In this document: in pieces, positions 1 through 8,075 of the stretch
Numbering within the stretch: the stretch's first letter is position 1
Layout of the letters: each line of letters begins with the position of its first letter
From: Nocardioides cavernae
GTDB lineage: Bacteria; Actinomycetota; Actinomycetes; Propionibacteriales; Nocardioidaceae
Assembly (NCBI RefSeq): GCF_013410035.1
Contig: NZ_JACCBW010000002.1
Location: 1,116,001-1,180,000 of the forward strand
Direction of reading: 5' to 3'
DNA: 64,000 nucleotides
Notes under the pieces: model-generated
Databases searched by the model: none
What the model was told of the DNA's origin: nothing
The model's input: the letters and a program-made list of their open reading frames with translations, nothing else
Translations under genes and position numbers: made by a program

Positions 1-2
1 CC

Positions 3-2168
3 TCGCTGGCCAACGTCTCCTCGCGCGGGCTCGCCTGGCAGTACGTCCGGCTCCTCGTCGGCTCGCTGCTGCGGGTCGTCGGGTTCCTCGCCGTGCGCTC
101 GGTGGGCGAGGCCCTCGACGAGCTGGCCGCGGTGCTGTCGGTCCACGGCCGCCCGGGCCAGGTGCGTGCCGCGCGCCGCGAGCGTGCCGCGCGGCGCCGG
201 GGCGACCCGGCCCGGGTGCGCCGGCTCCTGGCGCCGGCGTGGCTGCCCTACCGCCACGGCCTCGACTTCGTCACCGACCTGGCCTCCGCCGCGACCAACC
301 AGGCCGCCGACGTCGCCGAGCGCCGGCGCATCGCCCGGGCCGCCGAGGCCGGCCAGCCCGGACTGGTCACGCGACCGGAGCGTCGGGCCGCGGCCGCGGC
401 GGGCGAGGACGACGAGGACGCCTACCTCACCGACACCGGACTCGTCGCGCGCTTCTTCACCAACCCCGTCGCCGTCGTCCTGGTGCTGTTCGGCGTGCTG
501 GCGCTGCTCGCCGGTCGCGAGGCGTTCGGGTCGATCACCGGAGGCGCCCTGTCGCCGGTCCCGGCCACCGCGGGCGACTGGTGGGGGCTCCACGCGTCCA
601 CCTGGCACCCCCTCGGCACCGGCACCGACGTGCCCGCGCCGGCCTACGTCCTGGCCTTCGCGCTCGCGGCGACGGTGCTGCTGGGCCACACCGGGGCCGT
701 CGTCTCCGGGCTCATGCTGCTCGCCGTGCCCGTCGCCGCCTGGGGCGCGTGGCGCCTGCTCAAGGTGGTCGGGCGCCTCGTCGACCCGCTCGGCCTGCCT
801 CGCTGGCTGGTCGTGTGGGGCGCGCTGGCGTACGCCCTCGTCCCCGTCACGTCGGGCGCGTGGGCGGAGGGGCGCTTCGGCACCGTCGCCGTCGCCGCGC
901 TGCTGCCGTGGGCCGCGCACGCCGCCCTGGGCTTCGTCGACCCCGACCGCGACCGCCGCTGGCGCGCTGCCTGGCGCACCGCCCTGCTGCTCGCGCTGTC
1001 GGCCGCGTTCGTCCCGGGCGTGTGGTTGTTCGCGGTGCTGGCGACGGCGGTGGTGCTCGGCTCGGCCGCCGTGATCGCCCCGCGCCTCCTGCGCGAGCGC
1101 GACAGCTGGGGACCTCCGGTCGTCGCGGTCGTCGCCACGCCGGTCCTGCTCGCCCCGTGGCTCGTGCCGCTGCTCACCACGGGCTCGGCGTCCGGCCTGC
1201 TCCTCGAGGCGGGGCGGCTGACGGTCGACCAGGTCACCTTCGGCGGCCTGCTGACCGGGCGGCTCAACGACCTCGGCGCGCCGTGGTGGCTCGGTGTCGT
1301 GCTGGGGCTGCTCGCCGTGGTCGCCCTCGTGCCGCGTCGCACCCGCGTCCCCGTGGTCATCTGCTGGCTGGTCGCCCTCGCCGCCGCGGTCGTCTCCGGC
1401 GTGCTGTCCCACGTCACCCTCGACCTCCCCGCCGTGTCGACCCGCCCCAGCCTCGGGCTGTTCGTGGTGATCCTGCAGGGCACCTCGATCGTGGCCGTCG
1501 TGCTCGGCGCCGACGCCTACCTCCGCCGCCTCGCCGACCACCACCCGTGGTGGCAGCGCGGCCTGGCGACCGCCCTCGCGCTGGTCGCCGCGGCCGTGCC
1601 CGTCGGCGGCCTCGGCTGGTGGCTGACCACCCCGGACAACGCGATGACGCAGGAGGCCGAGCAGACCGTGCCGGTCTACATGCAGCAGAGCTCCCTGACC
1701 GGCCAGGAGCACGGCGTGCTCGTGCTCGACGGGTCCGTCGACGACGGCATCACCTACCGCATCCGACGCGACGACGGGACCACCGTCGGCGAGGACGAGA
1801 TCCTCACCCTCGCCGACGAGGACGCCGACCTCACCAGCGAGGTCCGCGCGCTCGTGTCCACGCCGACGCCCGCCGTCGTGGCCGCGCTCGGCGCCCGCGG
1901 CGTGGAGTACGTCGTGCTCAGCTCGCCCGCCGACGGCCGGGTCTCCGCGCTGCTGGACGCCACCGCCGGCCTCGAGCAGGCCAGCGCGGAGGACCGCACC
2001 ACCCGTGCGTGGCGGGTGGACCGCCCGCTCGACCCGGCCGCCGTCGACGGCGACGGGTCGTGGTGGCGTACGGCTCTGCTCGTCCTGCAGGGCATCGTCA
2101 TCGTGCTCGTGCTGGTGCTGGCCGCGCCCACCGTCCGCCAGCGCCGGGAGCGGGGCAGCGATGTCTGA
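3..2168 (+). CDS. Glycosyltransferase family 2-type membrane protein, C-terminal part (5' truncated)
   Basis: The reading frame is open from the window edge, so the N-terminus is missing. About 720 residues are visible. They hold a cytoplasmic stretch rich in Arg and Ala and then, from roughly visible residue 150, ten or more hydrophobic segments separated by short loops, followed by an extracytoplasmic domain before a last membrane segment and a basic RQRRERG tail. The GT-A catalytic domain would lie upstream. The family call rests on this architecture and on the neighbours: in actinobacteria a large GT2 membrane protein precedes the DUF5719 and DUF3499 genes. It overlaps the next gene by 8 bp, which suggests translational coupling. 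The acceptor is unknown; a role in surface glycan synthesis is inference. Confidence 0.6.
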   Translation, partial: SLANVSSRGLAWQYVRLLVGSLLRVVGFLAVRSVGEALDELAAVLSVHGRPGQVRAARRERAARRRGDPARVRRLLAPAWLPYRHGLDFVTDLASAATNQAADVAERRRIARAAEAGQPGLVTRPERRAAAAAGEDDEDAYLTDTGLVARFFTNPVAVVLVLFGVLALLAGREAFGSITGGALSPVPATAGDWWGLHASTWHPLGTGTDVPAPAYVLAFALAATVLLGHTGAVVSGLMLLAVPVAAWGAWRLLKVVGRLVDPLGLPRWLVVWGALAYALVPVTSGAWAEGRFGTVAVAALLPWAAHAALGFVDPDRDRRWRAAWRTALLLALSAAFVPGVWLFAVLATAVVLGSAAVIAPRLLRERDSWGPPVVAVVATPVLLAPWLVPLLTTGSASGLLLEAGRLTVDQVTFGGLLTGRLNDLGAPWWLGVVLGLLAVVALVPRRTRVPVVICWLVALAAAVVSGVLSHVTLDLPAVSTRPSLGLFVVILQGTSIVAVVLGADAYLRRLADHHPWWQRGLATALALVAAAVPVGGLGWWLTTPDNAMTQEAEQTVPVYMQQSSLTGQEHGVLVLDGSVDDGITYRIRRDDGTTVGEDEILTLADEDADLTSEVRALVSTPTPAVVAALGARGVEYVVLSSPADGRVSALLDATAGLEQASAEDRTTRAWRVDRPLDPAAVDGDGSWWRTALLVLQGIVIVLVLVLAAPTVRQRRERGSDV

Positions 2169-3564
2169 GCACGTGCCTGCCCCCGCACGTACGCCCGGCA
2201 GCCGCCGCCGTGCCGCCGAGGTGACCCGCCGCGGGCCCTCGCCGCTCACCGTCCTCGCGATCCTCATCCCGCTGCTGACCGTCGCGGCGCTCGCCCTCGT
2301 GCGACCCGCCGGGCAGTCGTCGTCGACCCGCCCGCCGACGAGCGCCGCCCTCGACCGCGCCACGGCCGTGTGCCCCGCCCGGCTCCCCGGTGCGGACGAG
2401 GTCCGCATCGGCAGCACCGGCCTGGGGTCCGGCGACGTCGCGCTGCGCGTCGGGCGGGAGGAGGACACCGAGACCCTCACCGACGGCGTCGCCACGCGCA
2501 CCGCCCGGGAGACCGTGGTCGTCGGCGCGACCGGCGACCTCGCACCCGGTCTGGTGGCGTCGCGCTCCGGCGCCGGGTCTGCCGTGGGCTGCGAGGCGCC
2601 CGCGCCCGAGCGCTGGTTCACCGGCGTCGGCGCCTCGGCCGAGCACGCCTCCACCCTCACGCTCGTCAACCCCGACCGGGGTCCGGCGGTCGCCGACGTC
2701 ACCGTCTGGGACGGGAGCGGCCTCGTCGACGTGCCGGCCCTGCGCGGCGTCCGGGTGCCGGGCGGCGCGACCACGTCGTTCGACCTCGCGTCCGTCGCAC
2801 CCAGCCGCGACGCGCTCGCGCTGCAGGTCACCGTCTCGCGCGGTCGCCTCGCCTCCAGCGTCGTCGACGTCATCGACCCGGTCGGGCGCGACAAGCCGGT
2901 CCGCGAGTGGCTGCCGGGCCAGGCAGCCCCCGCCTCCACGTCCTACGTCGCCGGCATCGGCACGACGGCCGCCGACCGCGTCCTCACGCTCGCCAACCCG
3001 GGCGACAGCGAGGTCCGCGTGGACCTCGAGCTGGTGAGCGAGGACAGCGAGTTCGCGCCCTCCGGTGTCGACGAGGTGACCCTGCCGCCCGCCACGGTCA
3101 GCGAGGTCGACCTCAGCGGCGTGCTCCGCGGGCGCACCCTCCAGGGGGTCCAGGCCCTGCGGCTCGAGGCGACCGGACCGGTCACGGCATCGTTGCGCAC
3201 CCGCACGCCCGCCGACCTCGCCCTGTCGGTCGCCGGCCCCACGGTCTCCACCGACACGGCCGTCGCCCTCCCGGAGGGTGCCAAGCGCCTCGTGGTCACC
3301 GCCGCGACCGCTCCGGGCGTGGTGACCCTGCAGGCGTGGGACGCCGACGGCGCCGAGGTCGTCCGCGAGCGCCGCGTCGAGATCGACCCCGCGACGGCGG
3401 CCCGGCTGCGCCTGCCCGACGACGCGGCGCTGGCGCTCGTCCGGCTCGACCGCACCAGCGCGGTGGTCTCGCTGGAGGTCGACGACCGCGGGCTCTCGGT
3501 GCTGCCGCTGTCCCAGCTCGAGGCCACGAGCGAGGTCGCGGACGTCAGGCCTGCGCAGCGCTGA
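2161..3564 (+). CDS. DUF5719 family secreted/membrane-anchored protein
   Basis: 467 residues from the ATG that overlaps the stop of the upstream gene (ATGTCTGA). A basic N-terminus is followed by one hydrophobic segment at about residues 25-45. The rest is a long Val/Thr/Asp-rich, beta-sheet-like ectodomain without membrane segments, so it is probably anchored outside the cell. Two Cys residues early in the ectodomain could form a disulfide. Position directly after the membrane glycosyltransferase and before the DUF3499 gene is the usual place for DUF5719 proteins. The function of the family is unknown; coupling to the glycosyltransferase suggests an accessory role. It ends 11 bp from a convergent gene. 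Confidence 0.65.
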   Translation: MSEHVPAPARTPGSRRRAAEVTRRGPSPLTVLAILIPLLTVAALALVRPAGQSSSTRPPTSAALDRATAVCPARLPGADEVRIGSTGLGSGDVALRVGREEDTETLTDGVATRTARETVVVGATGDLAPGLVASRSGAGSAVGCEAPAPERWFTGVGASAEHASTLTLVNPDRGPAVADVTVWDGSGLVDVPALRGVRVPGGATTSFDLASVAPSRDALALQVTVSRGRLASSVVDVIDPVGRDKPVREWLPGQAAPASTSYVAGIGTTAADRVLTLANPGDSEVRVDLELVSEDSEFAPSGVDEVTLPPATVSEVDLSGVLRGRTLQGVQALRLEATGPVTASLRTRTPADLALSVAGPTVSTDTAVALPEGAKRLVVTAATAPGVVTLQAWDADGAEVVRERRVEIDPATAARLRLPDDAALALVRLDRTSAVVSLEVDDRGLSVLPLSQLEATSEVADVRPAQR

Positions 3565-3575
3565 GCCGCCGGACG

Positions 3576-4031
3576 TCAGGGCTCGTCGCCGTACCTCTCG
3601 TCGACCTGCCCGGGCATGAGGTTGAGGAGCTCGGCGAGCTGCTCGACGACGACGGTGTGCACCATCGCCTCGAGCTCGTCACGGTTGGTGGCCCGGTGCT
3701 CGATCGGGCGTCGGAAGAGCACGAGGCGCGTCGGCGCCGTGCCCTTGCCCCGCACCAGGGAGGAGAGCGGCACGGTCTCGTCGCCCCAGTCGTCGGGGAG
3801 CATCGGCGCGTCCTCGACGGCGTACTCCACGAGCCCGAGGTGGCGCTGCCACTTCTCGTCCAGCGGCGTGACGACGTCGAGCACGAGCTGGTCGAACTTC
3901 TGCCGGGCCGTCCGGAGCGCCGGCGTGCCCGGCACGTGGGGCAGGACGCCCGGCCCCCGCATGCCGCGACCCCGCCGGTCCCGCGTCCGGGTCCTGGTGC
4001 CGCCCGCCGTGTCCTCGACCCCGATCTCCAC
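3576..4031 (-). CDS. Zincin-like 'metallopeptidase family' protein lacking HExxH
   Basis: 151 residues. The N-terminal RDRRGRGMRGP motif and overall length fit the actinobacterial branch of the zincin_1 (PF06262-type) family that sits beside DUF3499 genes. The family active site is HExxH, but the corresponding stretch near residue 130 reads MVHTVVVEQLAELLNL, so the second His and the HE pair are absent. This protein is therefore probably not a zinc peptidase, whatever its usual annotation says. The GTG start at 4031 is supported by a TAGGCT -10 element ending 6 nt upstream, which implies a leaderless mRNA. It is divergent from the DUF3499 gene across 49 bp. Confidence 0.7.
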   Translation of the reverse strand: MEIGVEDTAGGTRTRTRDRRGRGMRGPGVLPHVPGTPALRTARQKFDQLVLDVVTPLDEKWQRHLGLVEYAVEDAPMLPDDWGDETVPLSSLVRGKGTAPTRLVLFRRPIEHRATNRDELEAMVHTVVVEQLAELLNLMPGQVDERYGDEP

Positions 4032-4037
4032 GCCGCG

Positions 4038-4043
4038 AGCCTA
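4038..4043 (-). promoter_or_regulatory. -10 element TAGGCT (leaderless)
   Basis: TAGGCT on the minus strand ends 6 nt before the GTG start at 4031, so transcription should begin at the start codon. No clear -35 is seen. Confidence 0.55.
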
Positions 4044-4067
4044 AGCGGCGCGCGTGCGTCCGGCAGG

Positions 4068-4073
4068 TAGCGT
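4068..4073 (+). promoter_or_regulatory. -10 element TAGCGT (leaderless)
   Basis: TAGCGT ends 7 nt before the GTG start at 4081. It is back-to-back with the minus-strand -10 at 4038-4043, giving a compact divergent promoter pair. Confidence 0.55.
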
Positions 4074-4080
4074 CGCCGTC

Positions 4081-4443
4081 GTGAGCCTTGCCCGTCGTTG
4101 TTCGCGGACGGCGTGTGGCCGTCCTGCGGTCAACACGCTGACCTACGTCTATGCCGACCAGACCGCGGTCCTCGGCCCGCTCGCGACGTACGCCGAGCCC
4201 CACGCCTACGACCTCTGCGACGTGCACAGCGAGCGGCTGTCCGCCCCGCGCGGGTGGGAGGTGCTGCGGCTCGCGTCGGACCAGAAGGCGCAGGGGCCCA
4301 GCAGCGACGACCTGCTGGCGCTCGCCGACGCCGTCCGGGAGGCCGCCCGACCCGCGCCCGCACCGGCCCCGCTCCACTCGACGGACGACCCGACCCGGGG
4401 CGCCAAGCGCGGCCACCTGCGGGTCCTCACGCCCACCGACTGA
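4081..4443 (+). CDS. DUF3499 domain-containing protein
   Basis: 120 residues starting at GTG 4081 (VSLARRCSRTACGRPA). An in-frame start 27 nt upstream is possible, but the -10 element TAGCGT at 4068 would place transcription start at 4081. The CSRTAC motif, a later CDVHSERL and a following GWEV are typical of DUF3499, a small actinobacterial family with a predicted metal-binding Cys/His cluster. The C-terminal third is a low-complexity Ala/Pro/Arg tail. Function is unknown. Its neighbours (Trm112 and SIS genes downstream, inactive zincin divergent) form a conserved actinobacterial block. Confidence 0.85.
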   Translation: MSLARRCSRTACGRPAVNTLTYVYADQTAVLGPLATYAEPHAYDLCDVHSERLSAPRGWEVLRLASDQKAQGPSSDDLLALADAVREAARPAPAPAPLHSTDDPTRGAKRGHLRVLTPTD

Positions 4444-4460
4444 CCCCGGCCCGGGTGGCC

Positions 4461-4466
4461 TAGGCT
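4461..4466 (+). promoter_or_regulatory. -10 element TAGGCT (leaderless)
   Basis: TAGGCT ends 7 nt before the GTG of the Trm112 gene at 4474, in the 30-bp gap after the DUF3499 stop. No Shine-Dalgarno sequence is present, consistent with leaderless translation. Confidence 0.5.
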
Positions 4467-4473
4467 TCGGCAC

Positions 4474-4650
4474 GTGAACATCGACCAGCAGCTGCTGAGC
4501 ATCATCGTCTGCCCGGCCTGCCACGGCGAGCTGTCCCCGTCGGCGACCGACGGCGTCGAGGAGCTCGTCTGCCAGGGCTGCGGCAACGCCTACCCGGTCC
4601 GCGACGACATCCCGGTCCTGCTGGTCGACGAGGCCCGCAAGCCCGACTGA
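4474..4650 (+). CDS. Trm112 family zinc-ribbon protein
   Basis: 58 residues from GTG 4474. Two CxxC knuckles, CPAC near residue 13 and CQGC near residue 33, frame a short beta-ribbon, followed by the family-typical end YPVRDDIPVLLVDEA. Trm112-like proteins (YcaR/UPF0434 type in bacteria) are small metal-binding folds; in eukaryotes Trm112 activates methyltransferases, but the bacterial role is unclear. It lies 23 bp upstream of the SIS-domain gene, as in many actinobacteria, so the two are probably co-transcribed. Confidence 0.88.
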   Translation: MNIDQQLLSIIVCPACHGELSPSATDGVEELVCQGCGNAYPVRDDIPVLLVDEARKPD

Positions 4651-4673
4651 CCCGACCGAGAGGACACCCGCCC

Positions 4674-5705
4674 GTGGCGACCTGGTTCGACGAGGCCCGG
4701 CTGGACGACGCCGGCGTGCTGGACACCGTGGACCTCCGGCTGCGCACGCTCGCCGAGTCCGGCGCCCGGGTGCGCCGCGAGGCGCACGAGGCCGCGACCG
4801 CGACCGCGGAGCTGATCGCCGCGGGCCGTGACGGCGAGCGCCCGCGGGCCGTCATCGCCGCCGGCCCGGACTCACGGCTGCTGCGCGCCGTGCTCGAGCC
4901 GTGGTGCCCGGTGCCCTTCGTCGCATGGCCCAACCCCGGCCTCCCCGGCTGGGCCGGGTCGCTCGACCTCGTCGTGATGCTCGCCCCGGAGGGCAACGAC
5001 CACGGCTCGGCGTCGGCGGTCGCGGAGGCCGTACGCCGTGGCGCGCAGGTGGTGGTCGCGTGCCCGCCGCGCAGCCTGGTGGGGGAGCACGCCGCAGGGC
5101 GCCACGTCACGGTGCTGCCCACGGTGACCGGCGACCAGCTCGCCACCGCCGTGGTCATGCTCGACTACCTCGCCCACGTGCACCTCGGTCCGCGCGCCGA
5201 CGCCGAGTCGGTCGCCGCGTCGCTCGACGACGTGGCGACCAACTGCTCGCCGCACCGCGACCTCGCGGTCAACCCCGCCAAGATGCTGGCGATCGCGATG
5301 GCCGACACCAACCCGCTCGTCTGGGGCGGGTCCGTGCTGGCGGCACGTGCGGCGCGCCGGCTGGCGGAGTCGCTGCGTCGCACGAGCGGCCGCTCCGCGA
5401 TCGCGGGTGACGCCGAGCACCTGCTGCCGGTCATCGAGGCGACGAAGCCGCACGACCTCTTCGCCGACCCGTTCGCCGACGAGCCGGCTGACCTGCGCCC
5501 GCTGCTGCTCGTCCTCGACGACCGCAGCGACGACCCGGTGGTGCGCGAGCAGACCGGCCAGCTCGCGGCCGCGGCCGCGCGCCACGGCGTACGCGTCGAG
5601 ACCCTCGAGACGACCGCCGACGCCGAGGTGGCGCGCTACGCGTCGCTGCTGCTGACCGGCACCTACGCTGCGGAGTACCTCCGCGTGGGCCTCGTCGAGG
5701 ACTGA
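4674..5705 (+). CDS. SIS domain protein (phosphomannose/phosphoglucose isomerase-like)
   Basis: 343 residues from GTG 4674, preceded by a GAGAGGA Shine-Dalgarno stretch. The N-terminal half has the alternating hydrophobic strands of a SIS sugar-binding fold (AVIAAGPDSRLLRAV, LVVMLAPEG). The C-terminal half resembles the bifunctional PGI/PMI family, including NPLVWGGSVLAARAARR. The usual SIS Ser-rich phosphate-binding loop is not obvious, so catalytic activity is uncertain. In Mycobacterium the equivalent gene lies near manB and manA, so a link to mannose-phosphate metabolism is an inference from context. It follows the Trm112 gene in a probable operon. Confidence 0.7.
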   Translation: MATWFDEARLDDAGVLDTVDLRLRTLAESGARVRREAHEAATATAELIAAGRDGERPRAVIAAGPDSRLLRAVLEPWCPVPFVAWPNPGLPGWAGSLDLVVMLAPEGNDHGSASAVAEAVRRGAQVVVACPPRSLVGEHAAGRHVTVLPTVTGDQLATAVVMLDYLAHVHLGPRADAESVAASLDDVATNCSPHRDLAVNPAKMLAIAMADTNPLVWGGSVLAARAARRLAESLRRTSGRSAIAGDAEHLLPVIEATKPHDLFADPFADEPADLRPLLLVLDDRSDDPVVREQTGQLAAAAARHGVRVETLETTADAEVARYASLLLTGTYAAEYLRVGLVED

Positions 5706-5738
5706 TCCGCCCCCCGCTGCCCCCGCCGCATCGCCGCC

Positions 5739-5754
5739 TCCCCGGTTCCGGGGG
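5739..5754 (+). terminator. Short GC hairpin after the SIS gene
   Basis: CTCCCC and GGGGGG arms with central GGTTCC form a compact hairpin 34 bp after the stop. No T-run follows, so terminator function is tentative. Confidence 0.35.
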
Positions 5755-5821
5755 GACTGAGATGCGTCCGTGGCGGGTATGAATTCGGGGTCAGCTCATT
5801 CGAACGCTCCAAGGAGACATC

Positions 5822-6418
5822 ATGCGTCGCACCTCCCTGTCCGTCGCCGCCGGCCTCGCCGCCGCCCTGCTCGTCGCCGGCAGCCCCGCGCAGGCAGCCG
5901 TGTCCGCGAAGGACCTGCCCAAGAGCGGTGACATCGTCAAGGCCTTCCCGGAGCTGGCGGGCGCCACGTTCTCGACCGACAAGAGCAAGCAGATCAGCGT
6001 CCCGGGCAACACCTGCGGCGTGGCCGAGATGGCCAAGGCCAAGTCCGCGATCGCCACCACCGGTGCCTCCGCGGCCGGCTTCCCGGTCGTCGTGGCCGGT
6101 GCCGCCGAGGTGAAGTCGGCCGCCAAGGCCAAGGCGTACCTCAAGGCCTACACCGCCTACACCAAGAAGTGCGCGACCTTCACCGAGCCGACCACCGGCG
6201 CGACGGTCACCTCCAGCATCACCAAGGCCCCGAAGGTCGGCCAGGGCGCCGTGGCCTTCGTCCAGGAGACGACCGTGTTCGGGATCACGAGTTACTCCAG
6301 CAGCGTCCTCTACCGCGACGGCAACCGCGTGGGCAACGTCGTCGCCATCGACGACGCGCCGGTCTCGGCGTCCGCCATCGCCAAGCTCGCGAAGGTCGGC
6401 GCCAAGAAGCTGAAGTGA
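5822..6418 (+). CDS. Secreted protein of unknown function
   Basis: 198 residues. The ATG is preceded by a good Shine-Dalgarno (AAGGAGA, 5-6 nt spacing). Residues 1-25 are a clear Sec signal peptide ending SPAQA before AVSA. The mature part is Ala/Lys/Thr-rich with two Cys (near residues 65 and 119) that could pair. There is no lipobox, so it is probably released. The size and layout resemble PknH-like extracellular sensor domains, but I see no diagnostic motif. It is monocistronic with a TATGAAT-like -10 about 45 bp upstream, and converges on a GNAT gene 7 bp away. Confidence 0.8.
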   Translation: MRRTSLSVAAGLAAALLVAGSPAQAAVSAKDLPKSGDIVKAFPELAGATFSTDKSKQISVPGNTCGVAEMAKAKSAIATTGASAAGFPVVVAGAAEVKSAAKAKAYLKAYTAYTKKCATFTEPTTGATVTSSITKAPKVGQGAVAFVQETTVFGITSYSSSVLYRDGNRVGNVVAIDDAPVSASAIAKLAKVGAKKLK

Positions 6419-6425
6419 GGCTCGA

Positions 6426-6932
6426 TCAGGCCTTCTGCTGAAGGTCCGTCCCGAAGACCAGGGCGTCCCCGCCGTGGACGCGCGCCGTCCGCTCCAGCTC
6501 CATGCCGAGGCGGCGGGCGACGCCCTGGCTCGCGGTGTGCTCGGGACGGATCAGGGCGACGAGGTGCTCGACGCCGTGAGCGGCCGCCAGGTCGCGCACG
6601 GCTCGGGCCGCCTCGGTCGCGAAGCCGCGGCCGCGTACGTGCGGCAGCAGGTGGTAGCCCACCTCGACGTGGGGCGTGCCCTCGACGTCCTGGACGGTCA
6701 GGCCGCAGTCGCCGACGATCTCGCCCTCGTGGGTCTCGACGACCCACAGCCCGAAGTCGTGGTCGGCGTAGGTGCGCTCCTGCCACTCGATCCACCGCAC
6801 CGCGTCCTCGCGCGTGCTGGGCGGCCGGTCGCCGCGGAACGGGTCGAAGGCGATCAGTAGCTCGGTCACGACGTCGACGTCGTCGCGGACCATGGGGCGG
6901 AACCGCAGGCGGGCGGTCGGCTCGGGCAGCAC
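6426..6932 (-). CDS. GNAT family N-acetyltransferase
   Basis: 168 residues, GTG start. It shows the GNAT fold of the RimJ/RimL type: RLRFRPMVRDDVDVV at the N-terminus, the acetyl-CoA pyrophosphate loop HVRGRGFATEA near residues 98-108, and a C-terminal ASQGVARRLGMELE motif. The substrate is unknown; related enzymes acetylate ribosomal protein termini or small molecules. It starts 4 bp after the NTF2-like gene, so the pair is an operon transcribed from upstream of 7326. Confidence 0.85.
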   Translation of the reverse strand: MLPEPTARLRFRPMVRDDVDVVTELLIAFDPFRGDRPPSTREDAVRWIEWQERTYADHDFGLWVVETHEGEIVGDCGLTVQDVEGTPHVEVGYHLLPHVRGRGFATEAARAVRDLAAAHGVEHLVALIRPEHTASQGVARRLGMELERTARVHGGDALVFGTDLQQKA

Positions 6933-6936
6933 CGCG

Positions 6937-7326
6937 TCAGGCCACGTCGCCGTGCACGGCGGGACGCGTCCCCGCCGGTGCGGCCTGGCCCACGTCGGCC
7001 CACACCTCGACGAGCTCGTGGAGCAGGCCGTCCCGGAGGGTGCCGACGCTCGCGACGGCGAAGACGAGGTCGAAGCCGTCGTCGCCCGTCCCGATCACGG
7101 TGGCCCGCAGCACGCCCTTCTCGCCGTCGGCAACGAGGTCCTCGACGTGCATCCGCTGGAACCCCGGGTAGTCGGCGTTGAGCCGCACCCACCCGTCGCG
7201 GTCGAAGACCTCGCCCGTGTGCACGAGCCGACAGCTGAAGTCGGGGTGCAGCAGGGACGGGAGCGCCGGCCAGTCGTGGGCGTCGATGACGCGGCCGAGG
7301 TGGGTGAGCAGGGTCGCGGCGTCCAT
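6937..7326 (-). CDS. NTF2-like (SnoaL-type) protein
   Basis: 129 residues. A cone-shaped alpha+beta barrel pattern typical of the nuclear-transport-factor-2 superfamily is visible (LGRVIDAHDWPALPSLLHPDF at the N-terminus, FQRMHVEDLVAD and VLRATVIGTG strands). These small proteins act as enzymes or ligand-binding domains, and the sequence does not say which. The ATG at 7326 is preceded, 7 nt away, by CACACT, a -10-like hexamer, suggesting a leaderless mRNA that also carries the downstream GNAT gene. Confidence 0.7.
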   Translation of the reverse strand: MDAATLLTHLGRVIDAHDWPALPSLLHPDFSCRLVHTGEVFDRDGWVRLNADYPGFQRMHVEDLVADGEKGVLRATVIGTGDDGFDLVFAVASVGTLRDGLLHELVEVWADVGQAAPAGTRPAVHGDVA

Positions 7327-7366
7327 GAGGCCCAGTGTGGCGGGGTGGTCCGACAGGGCGTCCGGC

Positions 7367-8068
7367 TCAGCCCGTCCGGACCGCGGCGTACCTGGCCAGC
7401 GCCGCGTCGAGATCGACCTCGTCGAAGTCGGGCCACAGCTTCGGGCTGACGTGCACCTCCGCGTGCGCCGCCTGCCACGGCACGAACCCGGAGAGGCGCT
7501 GCTCCCCGCTGGTGCGGATCACGAGGTCGATGTCCTTCACCGGCCCGCCCGGGAGGTGCGCCGTGACGGCGTCGGGGTCGAGCGCCCCGTCCGCGCCGAG
7601 AGCGCCCGCCCGGATGGCGCCCCGGATGCCGGCGGCGATGTCGGCGCGCCCGTCGTACGCGATGGCGAGCGTGAGGTGCGCCGCCCTTCCGGCAGTGGTC
7701 ACCTCGGCGCGCCGCAGGGCGTCGGCCGCTCTCTCGGGGAGCAGGGCGACCTCGCCGCTGACGTGGAGCGTCCAGTGCCCCGACCGTTCGACGATCCCGG
7801 GCAGGACGTCGCAGACCAGGTCGAAGAGGAACCCGACCTCGGCGCCATCGCGCTTGCGGATGTTGTCGGCCGAGAGCACGTAGACGGTCAGGTGGTCGAT
7901 GCGCCGCGCCTCGCACCAGCCGAGCAGGTCCTCGACATGGTCCGCCCCGCGGCGGTGACCCTCGCTCGGGTTGGAGAGGCCGTTCCTCCTGGCCCACCGG
8001 CGGTTGCCGTCCATGACGACGCCGACGTGCCGGGGGAGCGTCGGGGTCCGCTCGTCCGTGGTGGTCAC
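7367..8068 (-). CDS. Short-type cis-prenyltransferase (isoprenyl diphosphate synthase)
   Basis: 233 residues, GTG start 7 nt after the upstream methyltransferase stop, with GAGG as a weak ribosome-binding site. Conserved region I is present (VVMDGNRRWARRNG, catalytic Asp20), as are the RTSGEQRLSGF and HAEVHVSPKLWPDF motifs of the UppS/Rv1086 family. Such enzymes condense isopentenyl diphosphate onto an allylic diphosphate with cis stereochemistry; short actinobacterial forms can stop at Z,E-farnesyl diphosphate. Length and sequence fit either this or the undecaprenyl/decaprenyl enzyme, so product length is not assigned. Confidence 0.88.
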   Translation of the reverse strand: MTTTDERTPTLPRHVGVVMDGNRRWARRNGLSNPSEGHRRGADHVEDLLGWCEARRIDHLTVYVLSADNIRKRDGAEVGFLFDLVCDVLPGIVERSGHWTLHVSGEVALLPERAADALRRAEVTTAGRAAHLTLAIAYDGRADIAAGIRGAIRAGALGADGALDPDAVTAHLPGGPVKDIDLVIRTSGEQRLSGFVPWQAAHAEVHVSPKLWPDFDEVDLDAALARYAAVRTG

Positions 8069-8075
8069 GGCCTCA

